Assembly: GCF_013317235.1 (NCBI RefSeq) | Contig: NZ_WLCM01000029.1 | Location: forward strand, 1 to 33,132 | Direction: 5' to 3' | Source: Leisingera sp. ANG59 | GTDB taxonomy: Bacteria; Pseudomonadota; Alphaproteobacteria; Rhodobacterales; Rhodobacteraceae | DNA length: 33,132 nucleotides | Program-made: the position numbers and the translations under genes | Notes under the pieces: model-generated | Told to the model about the DNA's origin: nothing | Databases searched by the model: none | What the model saw: the letters and a program-made list of their open reading frames with translations, nothing else | Part shown: piece by piece, positions 10,359 to 19,600 of the stretch | How the letters are laid out: the number at the start of each line of letters is the position of its first letter | Numbering within the stretch: position 1 is the stretch's first letter

Positions 10359-10380
10359 GATAACCGAAGGATATTTTATC
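10359..10380. promoter_or_regulatory. Candidate LysR operator in the divergent promoter region
   Basis: GATAA and TTATC flank a 12-bp AT-biased spacer immediately upstream of the LysR start codon, inside the 84-bp intergenic region shared with the aminotransferase. Position and dyad symmetry fit a LysR-type recognition site allowing autoregulation. There is no experimental support. Confidence 0.4.
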
Positions 10381-10440
10381 ATACCTAGTAATTCTCTTAT
10401 GGCATGTCGAAGCACAACAAAATAGTTAGAAGAGGGCCCC

Positions 10441-11622
10441 GTGCAGACTGACGTATTCTCTCCCGAACTCTCATCGTTGGTGCTGGCAGTTCCGGATAAT
10501 CCGCTACGTGCGCTTTATCCGTACAATACTCGCCCCGGCATGCTCAACCTCGCCAGCGGCCATCCCTCGCGCGATGCTTACGATGTCGAGGGGCTGACCG
10601 AGGCCAGCCACCGGGCGACCCTGGACGCCACCGCCTGGAGCTATGGGCCGAGCGCGGGCGACCCAGAACTCATCGCCGCACTGGTGGCGCTGACCCCGCC
10701 GCGCCCGCAAGGTCATCGGCTGATCGTGACCTCAGGCGCACAGCAGGTTGTCGATCTTGCGCTGCGCAGCCTTGCCCGCCCCGGCAGCACCGTTTTGCTC
10801 CCCGAGCCGGTCTATCCAGCGATTCTGGCGATCTGCGCGGCGGCGGGGCTGCGGGTCTCGGGCTATCGGGTGACGGCGGAAGATCCCGATCTGACCGATC
10901 TGGGTCGGCTGCTCGGGCAGGTAGGAGTGTCCGCACTCTACGCCCAGCCGACCTTCTCCAACCCTGGGGGTGAGACCTGGAGCCTGCCGATGCGAAAGCG
11001 CCTTCTGGAGCTTTGTGCCGCGTATCGCGTGTCGGTGGTCGAGGACGACCCCTATCGCTTCCTTTCCTTTGCGGGAGCGCCGCCCGCCGCGCTGGTGGAA
11101 CTATCGGCCGAGGTGGCTGGCAGCGTGGTCATCTGGGCGGGGAGCCTTTCGAAAATTCTGGCGCCGGGGCTGCGGCTTGGCTGGGCAGCCGTACCGCAGG
11201 CCATTGCGCAACCGATGACCGATCTGCGACAGGCTGGTGATCTGCAGCCGAATTCCTTGGCGCAACGGGTGGCGCTACGCTACCTCGAACTTGACCGGCT
11301 GGACGCTCATCTAAGCCGGGTGCGCAAACTCTACGCGGCGCGGCGAGACCGTCTGGCTGCGGCGCTCGCGCGCGCCGACTTCACCCTTGAGCCTGCGGCC
11401 GGCGGGATGTTCCTATTCCCGGCCCTACCCGAGGACGCCAGGGCCGAGGGCTTGTTCGAGCGCGCCCTGGATCAAGACGTGCTCTACGCGCCCGGTCCCG
11501 CTTTCGCTCTGGAACGTGGTGATCATCGGTTAGGCAATCGGCTACGCCTGTGTTTTGCCGGGCTCGACGCCGAGACCTTGGGCACGGCCGCAAGACGGCT
11601 GGTGGCCGCGCTGAAGGAGTAA
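10441..11622 (+). CDS. PLP-dependent aminotransferase, class I/II (2-aminoadipate/MocR-like type)
   Basis: This 393-residue fold-type-I aminotransferase resembles the catalytic half of MocR proteins and LysN-type transaminases but has no N-terminal HTH. Motifs are AWSYGPSAGDPELIAAL, TSGAQQVVDLALR (cofactor phosphate loop), QPTFSNPGGETW, EDDPYRF, and the Schiff-base lysine 238 in WAGSLSKILAPGLRLGW. The start is GTG 10441 with AGAGG upstream. The AEC carrier starts 4 bp after its stop, so they form one operon, probably regulated by the divergent LysR. A role in amino-acid degradation or export is inferred. The substrate is not known. Confidence 0.88.
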   Translation: MQTDVFSPELSSLVLAVPDNPLRALYPYNTRPGMLNLASGHPSRDAYDVEGLTEASHRATLDATAWSYGPSAGDPELIAALVALTPPRPQGHRLIVTSGAQQVVDLALRSLARPGSTVLLPEPVYPAILAICAAAGLRVSGYRVTAEDPDLTDLGRLLGQVGVSALYAQPTFSNPGGETWSLPMRKRLLELCAAYRVSVVEDDPYRFLSFAGAPPAALVELSAEVAGSVVIWAGSLSKILAPGLRLGWAAVPQAIAQPMTDLRQAGDLQPNSLAQRVALRYLELDRLDAHLSRVRKLYAARRDRLAAALARADFTLEPAAGGMFLFPALPEDARAEGLFERALDQDVLYAPGPAFALERGDHRLGNRLRLCFAGLDAETLGTAARRLVAALKE

Positions 11623-11626
11623 GCTG

Positions 11627-12523
11627 ATGCCTCCGGTCTTTCTTGCCCTGCTGCCCGACTTTTTGCTCCTGATCACGGGTGGGCTTTTGCGTCGCACCTT
11701 GCCCGCACCCGGACGGCAGGGGATCGACAAGCTCAATTTCTGCCTGCTGTTTCCTGCACTCATCTTTGTGAGCGCGCTCAGAAGCCCGCCCTCGACGGTG
11801 GACCTCACCGTAATGGGCCTGGGGGTCTGGGCGGGCATGGTGTTTGCCTGTGCTCTCGCTTGGGGTTTGCGTGGGTTGGGGCCTTCGAACCTCCTCGATT
11901 TCGCGGGAATGTGGCAGACGGTCTGGCGGTTCAACACGGCGATTGCGATAGTTGCAGCGCAGGCACTGCCTGCCGAATATCGCGGCCTGATGTCAATCGC
12001 CATCGGCCTCGCTGTGCCGGTTGCGAACATAATGGCGATTTCAGCGCTATCGCGCGGCCATGAGGTGAGTTGGAAGAAGACGTTGCATCAGGTTATGACC
12101 AATCCCTTCCTGATCGCCAGCGTTGTGGGTGTCACACTTTCTGTGCTGAAAATCCACCTGCCTGATACGGTGATGACGGCACTAACCAAGCTGGCTCAAG
12201 CTGCCGTCCCTGTCGCGCTGCTCTCCATCGGCGCCTCGGTCAACTGGCACGCGTTGGCACAGATGGATCGGTTTGAAGTCGCACTGAACGCCATCAAGCT
12301 CATCGTCCTGCCAGGCGCGACGTTCTTGGGCGCAACCCTTCTGGGGGTTGGGCCAGGGCCGCGCATGGTGCTGACGATCTTTGCCGCGCTGCCGACCGCA
12401 TCGGCGGCGCATGTGCTGGCCTCGGTCTACGGCGCAGACCGCGAAAGGGTGGCCACGCTTATCGCCCAGTCAACACTACTCAGCTGCATAACCTTGCCTT
12501 GCTGGCTCATGATGCTCGTATGA
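11627..12523 (+). CDS. AEC-family (auxin efflux carrier / malonate-type) transporter
   Basis: This 298-residue inner-membrane protein has roughly ten hydrophobic helices and the AEC pattern: an N-terminal LPDFLLLITGGLLRR, LNFCLLFPALIFVSAL, a middle polar linker, and a C-terminal half with AAVPVALLSIGASVNW and ALPTASAAHVLASVYG. AEC carriers move small carboxylates or amino-acid derivatives. AAGGAG, near the end of the aminotransferase gene, serves as its ribosome site, and the 4-bp spacing indicates coupling. It may move the substrate or product of that aminotransferase (inferred). Confidence 0.85.
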   Translation: MPPVFLALLPDFLLLITGGLLRRTLPAPGRQGIDKLNFCLLFPALIFVSALRSPPSTVDLTVMGLGVWAGMVFACALAWGLRGLGPSNLLDFAGMWQTVWRFNTAIAIVAAQALPAEYRGLMSIAIGLAVPVANIMAISALSRGHEVSWKKTLHQVMTNPFLIASVVGVTLSVLKIHLPDTVMTALTKLAQAAVPVALLSIGASVNWHALAQMDRFEVALNAIKLIVLPGATFLGATLLGVGPGPRMVLTIFAALPTASAAHVLASVYGADRERVATLIAQSTLLSCITLPCWLMMLV

Positions 12524-12609
12524 CGTATACAAAGCCATGTCTCCTTTGAGCGGTAGCGATCGGGCCCACTGCAAGCGGCCACGTGGTTCTCCAGTCTGCT
12601 GACAAAAAT

Positions 12610-12630
12610 GCTGCAAGATCAACTTGCAGC
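12610..12630. promoter_or_regulatory. Perfect palindrome upstream of the FMN reductase gene
   Basis: GCTGCAAG and CTTGCAGC form 8-bp arms around ATCAA, 148 bp before the start at 12778. It could be a repressor site or a short hairpin. Nothing else was recognised in the 254-bp gap 12524-12777 apart from weak in-frame extensions of the downstream gene. Confidence 0.4.
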
Positions 12631-12777
12631 GAAGCCAATACAGCGGTCGTTCTCCCAATTCAGACATATGATATCTATGTCCACCTAAGCCGCCCTTCGC
12701 GGCACGATACAGGAACAACGTCTATGCAGGGCAGTGGGGTCGTTGAAGCGTTATTCTGCAGAGTTTATACGGAACTT

Positions 12778-13305
12778 ATGGAATTTCTTGCGATCTCAGG
12801 TAGCGCCAGAACGCTCTCAACGAATACGGCGATGCTGCATTCCGTGTCGGACATCGTGCGTCGGGAGCACACGATATCCGTGTTCGACCGGATTGGCGAT
12901 TTGCCGGTCTTCTCACCCGATCTGGAGACAGGCCCGTTGCCTGAACCCGTTCGAACCTTCATTGATCAGATCCGGCGAAGCGACGGGTTGATCATTTCAA
13001 GCCCCGAATATGTAAGGACAATCCCGGGCGGCCTTAAGAACGCGATAGATTGGCTGGTTTCGGGTGATGAGATCATCAACAAGCCGATCGCCCTGATGCA
13101 CGGCTCCCACCGTGGCGACGATATGCTTGAGCAGCTCCGCGTTGTCCTGTCCACGGTCAGTACGCGTTTTTCGAGCGAGTTATTCCTGCGCTTTGAACTC
13201 ATGAAGAAAACTCCCGCCGCGATAGACGAACAACTGGCCCTGTCCGAGAACCGCCAGGAAATCGTCGACTTCCTGCGGCGGTTCGCAGCGTTCTGTAGGC
13301 AATAA
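12778..13305 (+). CDS. NAD(P)H-dependent FMN reductase / quinone reductase (flavodoxin fold)
   Basis: This 175-residue protein has the flavodoxin-like signature of the NADPH-dependent FMN reductase family: FLAISGSARTLSTNTAML binds the FMN phosphate. The isoalloxazine-binding loop SPEYVRTIPGGLKNAIDWL lies near residues 79-97. Such enzymes reduce quinones, azo dyes or chromate with NAD(P)H. ATG 12778 places the first strand at the N-terminus as in homologues and has GGAA just upstream. Longer frames from 12583 or 12724 add unlikely sequence. It is a single-gene unit. Confidence 0.85.
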   Translation: MEFLAISGSARTLSTNTAMLHSVSDIVRREHTISVFDRIGDLPVFSPDLETGPLPEPVRTFIDQIRRSDGLIISSPEYVRTIPGGLKNAIDWLVSGDEIINKPIALMHGSHRGDDMLEQLRVVLSTVSTRFSSELFLRFELMKKTPAAIDEQLALSENRQEIVDFLRRFAAFCRQ

Positions 13306-13502
13306 GGCTCGATCTAGTCGTTCGCGGCGCGGCGTGTAAAGGTTCGTTCACGGTCCAAGCGCGGGCGGCAGACCCTCCATCCCCAACAAGCTGGAAAAAC
13401 CGCTGTCGAAAATTGAATATGAGGGCGTTGAGTTTCACCTATCGTTGTTTGGTCACGCGATGGGGGCCAGACCCTTAAGTGGTTTTGGCCGTTCTACGAG
13501 TT
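13306..13502. other. Non-coding spacer, nothing recognised
   Basis: About 200 bp between the FMN reductase stop and the permease remnant. Short frames on both strands look random. No hairpin with a T-tract, RNA gene or intact repeat was seen. It may be degraded sequence from the deletion that removed the rest of the Liv transporter genes. Confidence 0.4.
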
Positions 13503-13925
13503 TCATGATAATCTCCCCACCCACAACTTGCGCGCTGAAAGCGGATCCATCCCGGTCCGGTCGTGCAACAGTCCTATGATTCCTTGAGGTGCATTAAGCG
13601 CAAACAGGATCGCGACCGCGCCGATACCCGCCAGATACCACGCCCCGAAATCGCCGAAGAGTTCCTGCAATGCGAACAACAGAACCGCGCCCATAACCGG
13701 GCCAAGGATGATGCCGCCGATCACCACCACCTCGAATGCGAAGAGCAACTGTGCCGGGCCCGAATAGGGCGTATCCTGCCCCTGCATGGCCAGGAAAACC
13801 CCGGCCAGTGCGGCAAGCGTCACCGCAATCGCTGCCGCCGCGCGGAGCGCCTGGCGGGCGTCGACGCCGCATATCTCGGCGGCTTCGGGATCCGATGCCG
13901 TGGCCCGGATCGCGTGTCGGTTGGA
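13503..13925 (-). pseudogene. Truncated LivM-type branched-chain amino acid ABC permease (3' remnant)
   Basis: The minus strand encodes a permease tail: AIRATASDPEAAEICGVD (the coupling-loop region that contacts the ATPase), hydrophobic helices including FAFEVVVIGGIILGPVMGAVLL, and a normal ending with APQGIIGLL. About 140 family-like residues remain where a full LivM-type permease has about 300 or more. The open frame continues upstream to 14084, but that part is out-of-frame read-through across the nitrilase 3' end and does not resemble a permease. The fragment lacks its start and N-terminal helices and is probably non-functional. It sits just behind the nitrilase on the same strand, as if an amide/amino-acid transporter cluster once followed that enzyme. 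Confidence 0.7.
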
Positions 13926-13986
13926 ACACCCGGTCGCGATGCGAACGGGTGTCCGGCAGATACAGGGATCAAGCTGGCGCAGCAGC

Positions 13987-14838
13987 TCACCGTTCGCGTC
14001 TGGCCTTTTCAAGCGGGCCCAGCGTCTCAAGGTAATCCGAGTGATACCCTTCCTGATAGATCGGGAACTTGACGCTGGAGTCACGGAAGCTTTTAAGCGG
14101 TTGCCCCATATTCAGAACCCCGCGCTGACGCTGGCGGCGTACCAGTTCGAAATCCACCTCGATCGGGATCATCTCTTCCTGCACGCAGCCGGCGTGCAGG
14201 CAATAGCCGGCCGGATCGAACACCTGGCTGTAACCATTGCCGCCAGCCAGCAGACCATTGATGTGGAATACATACATCTGGAACATCGCAGCCGAGGCGC
14301 GGGCACAGGCGATATCCGATCCGCGGTCGATGAAGCTGGCATTGACCGGATTGATCAGAACCTCGGCCCCCATCGAGGCCAGGGTGCGCGTCACTTCCGG
14401 GAACCAGACATCGTAGCAGATCGACAGGCCGAAGCGGCCCACATTCGGCACGTCAAAGACGCAGAAGTCCTCGCCCGGGGTTACACCTTCTTCGTAAGGC
14501 GTAAAGGGGAACATCTTGCGATAGCGGGTCACGACCTCGCCCTGTGGGTTGATCACCGGCGCGGTGTTGTAGGTCTTGCCATCGCGGCTTTCAAAATAGG
14601 TGCCGGGTTGCAGCCAGATATCGTAGTGTTTGGCCATCTCGCAGAATGCCTGTTCGAACTCACCACCCGCCGGTTGCGTGGCGTGCAAGACAGGTCCATG
14701 CGCCGCCAATTCGCTGAACAGCACCATCTCAACCCATGGATACATATGCATGAGCAACGCCAGCCGCTTGCGCATCTCTGGAAGGTTGTTGTGGGTCGTG
14801 ATGTGCATCTGGATGCCGGCAATCGCGAATTTGCTCAT
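13987..14838 (-). CDS. Nitrilase-superfamily carbon-nitrogen hydrolase (amidase)
   Basis: This 283-residue cytoplasmic C-N hydrolase has the complete Glu-Lys-Cys triad: E43 in FSELAAHG, K108 in RYRKMFPF, and C141 in SICYDVWFPE. It hydrolyses an amide or nitrile, and the NMGQPLKSFRD tail resembles aliphatic-amide and carbamoyl hydrolases more than plant-type nitrilases. I chose ATG 14838 because SKFAIAGIQM begins the first strand and AGGAG lies upstream. A start at 14880 would add 14 residues. It is followed by a decayed permease fragment and is divergent from the VOC gene across 267 bp, in which no clear operator was seen. The substrate is unknown. Confidence 0.85.
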   Translation of the reverse strand: MSKFAIAGIQMHITTHNNLPEMRKRLALLMHMYPWVEMVLFSELAAHGPVLHATQPAGGEFEQAFCEMAKHYDIWLQPGTYFESRDGKTYNTAPVINPQGEVVTRYRKMFPFTPYEEGVTPGEDFCVFDVPNVGRFGLSICYDVWFPEVTRTLASMGAEVLINPVNASFIDRGSDIACARASAAMFQMYVFHINGLLAGGNGYSQVFDPAGYCLHAGCVQEEMIPIEVDFELVRRQRQRGVLNMGQPLKSFRDSSVKFPIYQEGYHSDYLETLGPLEKARRER

Positions 14839-15105
14839 ACCCTGACTCCTGTCGGTTGGTTGGGGCTTGGTTCGGTGCAATGCGTAACACCGCCTGCGTT
14901 TGATTGATGAGGGAACGTCGGAATGCCGTGATGATGGCGGACTTCAAGCATGAACATTCGTGCCCTCTCTGGGGGTTTGGCCAACATTATGCTTCATGGT
15001 GTTGCCAGTTCAAGCAAAATCAACTACAGAATGCCCCATAGTGTAGTCGAGGCGTCACGCATTCCACGTTTGTATATGCGTCCGCCTGAGATGGAGAACG
15101 ATGCA

Positions 15106-15612
15106 ATGAAGAAGAAACCTGCAATCCGCCCGCGCGGGTTCCGGACCTGCACGACGTCGCTGGCCGTAGTGGATGTTCCCGCGGCACTGGCCTTTTACAA
15201 CGCGGCGTTCGATGCGGAGATCTGCGCCAGGGATGCTGACGAAGATACGCGTTTTGCCTCGATCAAGATCGGCAATTCGATGATGTTCGTCACCCAGGGG
15301 TGGCAGGTGTCGGGCCATGTCCCAACGCAGGCAGGGGCCGCGGCGCCGGTCGCTCAGCACATGTATGTGGCCGATGCCGATACCGTTGTTGCGGTTGCCG
15401 TCAAAGCCGGTGCGCGTCTGGTTTCCGATCTGCAGGATACCTATTGGGGTGAACGCAGCGCCACGCTGCATGACCCATTCGGCCATATCTGGACAATTGC
15501 GACCCGGCTTGAACAGCTGAGCGCGGAAGAGCTAGAACAGCGTCGCGCCGCGCATCAGGGGCTGGTTCCGGCCGAAGCGGGCGATGAATTGGAAACCGAA
15601 GCCGCCGACTGA
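15106..15612 (+). CDS. VOC-family (glyoxalase/PhnB-like) protein
   Basis: This 168-residue protein has the paired beta-alpha-beta-beta-beta modules of the vicinal-oxygen-chelate fold: TSLAVVDVPAALAFYNAAF in the first module and QHMYVADADTVVAVAVKAGA in the second. The strand YWGERSATLHDPFGHIW is typical of PhnB-like members. The C-terminal 25 residues are an acidic tail (AEAGDELETEAAD). ATG 15106 has GGAG about 9 bp upstream and precedes the conserved fold. An upstream in-frame ATG at 14950 would add 52 residues of unlikely sequence. The function is unknown. The next small gene starts 52 bp downstream and may be cotranscribed. Confidence 0.8.
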   Translation: MKKKPAIRPRGFRTCTTSLAVVDVPAALAFYNAAFDAEICARDADEDTRFASIKIGNSMMFVTQGWQVSGHVPTQAGAAAPVAQHMYVADADTVVAVAVKAGARLVSDLQDTYWGERSATLHDPFGHIWTIATRLEQLSAEELEQRRAAHQGLVPAEAGDELETEAAD

Positions 15613-15663
15613 TAGGCTGACGATGAACTGTGTTTGCTGCGAATCCTGCGAGGGAGTGGTGAT

Positions 15664-16038
15664 TTGACCGACGACGCGTCGACTGTTGAAGAAACGCCTC
15701 TCCCGACCTTTACAATCCGGCAAAACGAATTGCTGAATCTGGCGACGGAAAACCGGCTGGGCGACTACCCTGTTGCAGTACGTACCCCGCGCGAGATCAT
15801 CAGCGGCGGATTTGCGGATCAAACCAAGCATCCGAACACCTGGACCGTCTATTTTCTGGTGGATGGGCAATGGGCGCTTGTGCTGTCCGCCCGGGGACTG
15901 CGCCGCGAATGGTCCAGTCTGGATCGCATCGAAAAATGGCTGCGCAGCTTTGGATTCCGGTTTTTCTGGGTGCGTAACGATATCGATGAGATCGAAGGCA
16001 GCGGCGATGGGCCGATGCGCGGTCCTTCGCTTAAATAG
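15664..16038 (+). CDS. Hypothetical protein, 124 residues
   Basis: I do not recognise a family. The product has an acidic N-terminus, then a compact alternating segment (NTWTVYFLVDGQWALVLSA) and RIEKWLRSFGFRFFWVRND, suggesting a small soluble alpha/beta protein with many aromatic residues. TTG 15664 is the best start: AGGGAG lies 7 bp upstream and no ATG is available. A TTG at 15634 is an alternative. It follows the VOC gene in the same direction and ends 38 bp before the convergent putR gene. Codon use matches its neighbours, so it is probably real. Confidence 0.6.
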   Translation: MTDDASTVEETPLPTFTIRQNELLNLATENRLGDYPVAVRTPREIISGGFADQTKHPNTWTVYFLVDGQWALVLSARGLRREWSSLDRIEKWLRSFGFRFFWVRNDIDEIEGSGDGPMRGPSLK

Positions 16039-16076
16039 CGAAGGGAAAGCGGCTCAAAGCAGCGTCCGGATGCCGA

Positions 16077-16538
16077 TCAGCTGATTTCGTCTTTCACCGA
16101 TTGCATCGACACATGCGTCGAGGTGCTGGCGACATAGGGAAGCCCGGACACGGACTCTGCCAATACCTTCCGGTAGCATAGAATGTCAGGGGTTCGGATC
16201 TTGAGAAGATAGTCAAAATTACCGGCGATCATGTGGCATTGTTCGACCTCGGGGATTTCCAATACCGCGCTGTTGAAAGCCAGCAGGGCGTCTTCGTTGG
16301 TGTTCGACATCTTGACCTCGACAAAGGCCACATGTTCCAGCCCCATCTTGGCCGGGTTCAGTCTGGCTTTGAAGCCTTGAATGAAGTCGTCTTTGATCAG
16401 GCGTTTTAGGCGGATCTGGCAGGGAGTCTTTGACAGTCCCACAATTTTCGCCAGTTCCGTCACCGTGATTCTGCCGTTTTTGCCGAGGACTTTCAGTATA
16501 TTGCGGTCGATTTGGTCCAAATCGCTGGAGTTCTGCAT
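16077..16538 (-). CDS. putR: Lrp/AsnC-family regulator of proline utilisation (PutR-like)
   Basis: This 153-residue Lrp-type protein has an N-terminal HTH (LDQIDRNILKVLGKNGRITV, then ELAKIVGLSKTPCQIRLKRL, about 6-60). An effector-sensing RAM domain follows (about 70-150), including EVEQCHMIAGNFDYLLKIRT. It diverges from putA with 130 bp between starts, as in alphaproteobacteria where PutR activates putA in response to proline. The pairing makes that role likely. ATG 16538 matches the family start. An upstream extension to 16694 overlaps the putA leader and is not supported. Confidence 0.88.
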   Translation of the reverse strand: MQNSSDLDQIDRNILKVLGKNGRITVTELAKIVGLSKTPCQIRLKRLIKDDFIQGFKARLNPAKMGLEHVAFVEVKMSNTNEDALLAFNSAVLEIPEVEQCHMIAGNFDYLLKIRTPDILCYRKVLAESVSGLPYVASTSTHVSMQSVKDEIS

Positions 16539-16668
16539 CCCGGTAGCCTCTTCCGCCCATATTGCTTGGAATAAACGTAACAAATGCCTAGCGGTATAAC
16601 AACAACAGGCAAAACGCCTAATGGCCATGTGGTAGCGTGGAGGGAACTTGAACACAGGGAGCCACCAA
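16539..16668. promoter_or_regulatory. putR-putA divergent promoter region
   Basis: This 130-bp AT-richer spacer must carry both promoters and the PutR sites. It contains short dyads such as AGGC-N5-GCCT at 16607-16619. I cannot assign -35/-10 boxes with confidence. The ribosome site AGGGAG at 16656-16661 fixes the putA start. Confidence 0.45.
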
Positions 16669-19600
16669 ATGACCGCTTCGCAGGAAATCCGCACTCAGAT
16701 CCGGGCCTATCACACGCGTGACGAAAAGCTGGTGATCGGTGAACTGATTGAAGGTGCCGGAATTACGGAAACGCAGCGCGAAAACATCAAGCGCGATGCG
16801 GTTGCCCTGATCAACGGTATTCGCAACGATGCCAAGCCTGGCCTGATGGATGTGTTCCTGGCCGAATATGGTCTATCAACGGACGAGGGCGTTGCGTTGA
16901 TGTGCCTGGCCGAAGCGCTGCTGCGGGTACCCGATGCCGACACCATCGATGCGCTGATCGAAGACAAGATCGCGCCGTCGGAATGGGGCAAGCATCTGGG
17001 GCATTCCAGCTCTTCGCTGGTGAACGCATCCACCTGGGCGCTGATGCTGACCGGCAAGGTGCTGAACGACGATCAGCCGGGGATCGCAGGCGTTCTGCGC
17101 GGTGCGGTAAAGCGGTTGGGCGAGCCGGTGATCCGCACCGCAGTGGGCCGCGCCATGAAGGAAATGGGTGCACAGTTCGTTCTGGGGCAGACCATCGAAG
17201 AGGCATTGCAGCGCGGCAAGAAGAATGTCGGCAAAGGCTATACCTATTCCTACGATATGCTGGGCGAAGCGGCGCTGACCCAGGCCGATGCCGACACGTT
17301 CTTCGATGCCTATTCCGGCGCCATCCGCAAGCTGGCCGGTCAGTGCACCTCGGAAGACATTCGCGAAAACCCCGGCATCTCGATCAAGCTGTCGGCGCTG
17401 CATCCGCGCTATGAGGTCGGCCAGAAGGCCCGCGTGATGGAAGAGCTGGTGCCGCGCACGCTGGAACTGGCACAAGCGGCCAAGGCGGCCGGCATGGGGC
17501 TGAACATCGACGCGGAAGAGGCCGACCGGCTGGATATCTCGCTCGATGTGATCGAGGCAGTGCTGCGCGATCCGTCGCTGCGCGGCTGGGATGGTTTCGG
17601 CGTGGTGGTACAGGCCTATGGTCGCCGCGCCAGCCATGTGCTGGACTGGCTGTATGCCCTGGCGACCGAGCTGGACCGCAAGATCATGGTACGGCTGGTG
17701 AAGGGCGCCTATTGGGATACCGAGATCAAGCGCGCCCAGGTCGAAGGGCTGGAAGGCTTCCCGCTGTTCACTCAGAAAGTGGCCACCGATATCTCCTATA
17801 TCGCCAATGCAAAGAAGCTGTTGGGTTACACCGACCGCATCTATCCGCAATTCGCGACCCACAACGCCCAGACCGTCGCCGCCGTTCTGGAACTGGCCGA
17901 CGATCCGTCGAAGTATGAGTTCCAGCGCTTGCACGGGATGGGCGAGGCGCTGCACAAGATCACTCGGAACAACAACGGCACCCGTTGCCGGATCTATGCG
18001 CCAGTCGGGGCACATCGCGATCTGCTGGCCTATCTGGTGCGCCGCCTGCTGGAAAATGGCGCCAATTCATCCTTCGTGAACCAGATCGTCGATGAAACCG
18101 TCCCGGCCGAGGTGGTCGCGGCCGATCCCTTCAATGTCTATGATCCGGATGCCAGCAATACCGCAGTGTTGCGTCCGATCGATCTTTACGGCGAGGAGCG
18201 GGACAATTCCCGAGGCTGGGATCTGCACTCTGTCGACGATCTGGCAGATCTCGAAAAGGCCCGGACGCCGTTCCAGGCTATCCAGTGGAATGTTGGGCCT
18301 GCAACCGTGGCGGCTGCAGAAGGTGGCGAAGCCGAAACCGTCCGCAACCCCGCTGACCCGACCGATCAGGTAGGCGAAGTAACCCTGGCTTCGGCCGAGG
18401 ATGTCGAAGCTGCGCTGGAAAACGCAGCCCCCTGGACGGCCTCGCCAGAAGAGCGCAGAAAAGTGCTGTTCCGCGCTGCCGATCTTTATGAAGAGCATTA
18501 TGGCGAGATCTTTGCCGCATTGACCCGAGAGGCTGGCAAGACGCCGATGGATGCGATTGCCGAGCTGCGCGAAGCGGTGGACTTCCTGCGCTACTACGGC
18601 GCCCGCGGCACCGAGCTGGACCAGCCGGCACGCGGGATCTTCACCTGTATCAGCCCGTGGAACTTCCCGCTGGCGATCTTCACCGGCCAGATAGCGGCGG
18701 CACTGGCCGCTGGCAATGGTGTGCTGGCCAAACCGGCGGAATCCACCGCGATCAATGCGGCGATCGCCGTGCGTCTGATGCACAAGGCAGGCGTGCCCGC
18801 TGAAGCGTTGCAACTGTTGCCGGGCCATGGCGCGGTGGTAGGCGCCGCGCTGACTTCGGATGCGCGCATTGCCGGGGTGTGCTTCACCGGCTCGACCGCC
18901 ACCGCACAGCGGATCAACCGCACGATGGCGGCGCAGATCGATCCAACCGCGCCACTGATTGCCGAAACCGGCGGTCTGAACGCAATGATCGTCGATTCGA
19001 CCGCGTTGCCCGAGCAGGCGATCAAGGACATCATCGCCTCGGCCTTCCAATCGGCCGGTCAGCGCTGTTCGGCGCTGCGCTGTCTCTATGTTCAGGAAGA
19101 TGTCGCCGAGACTTTCCTGGAAATGCTCTTTGGCGCGATGGATGAACAGGTGGTTGGCAATCCCTGGGATCTGTCCACCGATATCGGTCCGGTGATCAAC
19201 GAAAAGGCGCGCAGCGGCATTCAGGATTACATCGACGCCGCCCGCGCCGAAGGCCGGATCATGAAGGAACAGACCATCCCGAACCAGGGCACCTTCGTCG
19301 CCCCGACCGTGATCCGGGTGAACGGGATCGAGGATATGGAGCGCGAAATCTTCGGTCCGGTGCTGCATTTCGCGACCTTCAAATCCCGCGATCTGGACAA
19401 GGTGGTCGACACCATCAATGCTTCGCGCTTCGGCCTGACATTCGGCATGCATTCGCGCATCGATGACCGGATCCAGCAGGTGACCGAGCGGCTGAACGTG
19501 GGCAACATGTATATCAACCGCAACCAGATCGGCGCGATCGTGGGATCGCAGCCCTTTGGTGGTGAAGGGCTTTCGGGCACAGGCCCCAAGGCCGGTGGCC

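Noticed and set aside
12583-12777. N-terminal extension of the FMN reductase
   Set aside because: The flavodoxin fold starts immediately at residue 1 of the 12778 start. The extra residues look random and contain the palindrome of the promoter region.
13926-14084. Upstream part of the permease frame overlapping the nitrilase
   Set aside because: It is in a different frame from the nitrilase and does not resemble a permease. It is open by chance, so the pseudogene was limited to the recognisable part.
14950-15105. N-terminal extension of the VOC protein by 52 residues
   Set aside because: The added sequence does not resemble the fold, and ATG 15106 has a good ribosome site right before the conserved first strand.
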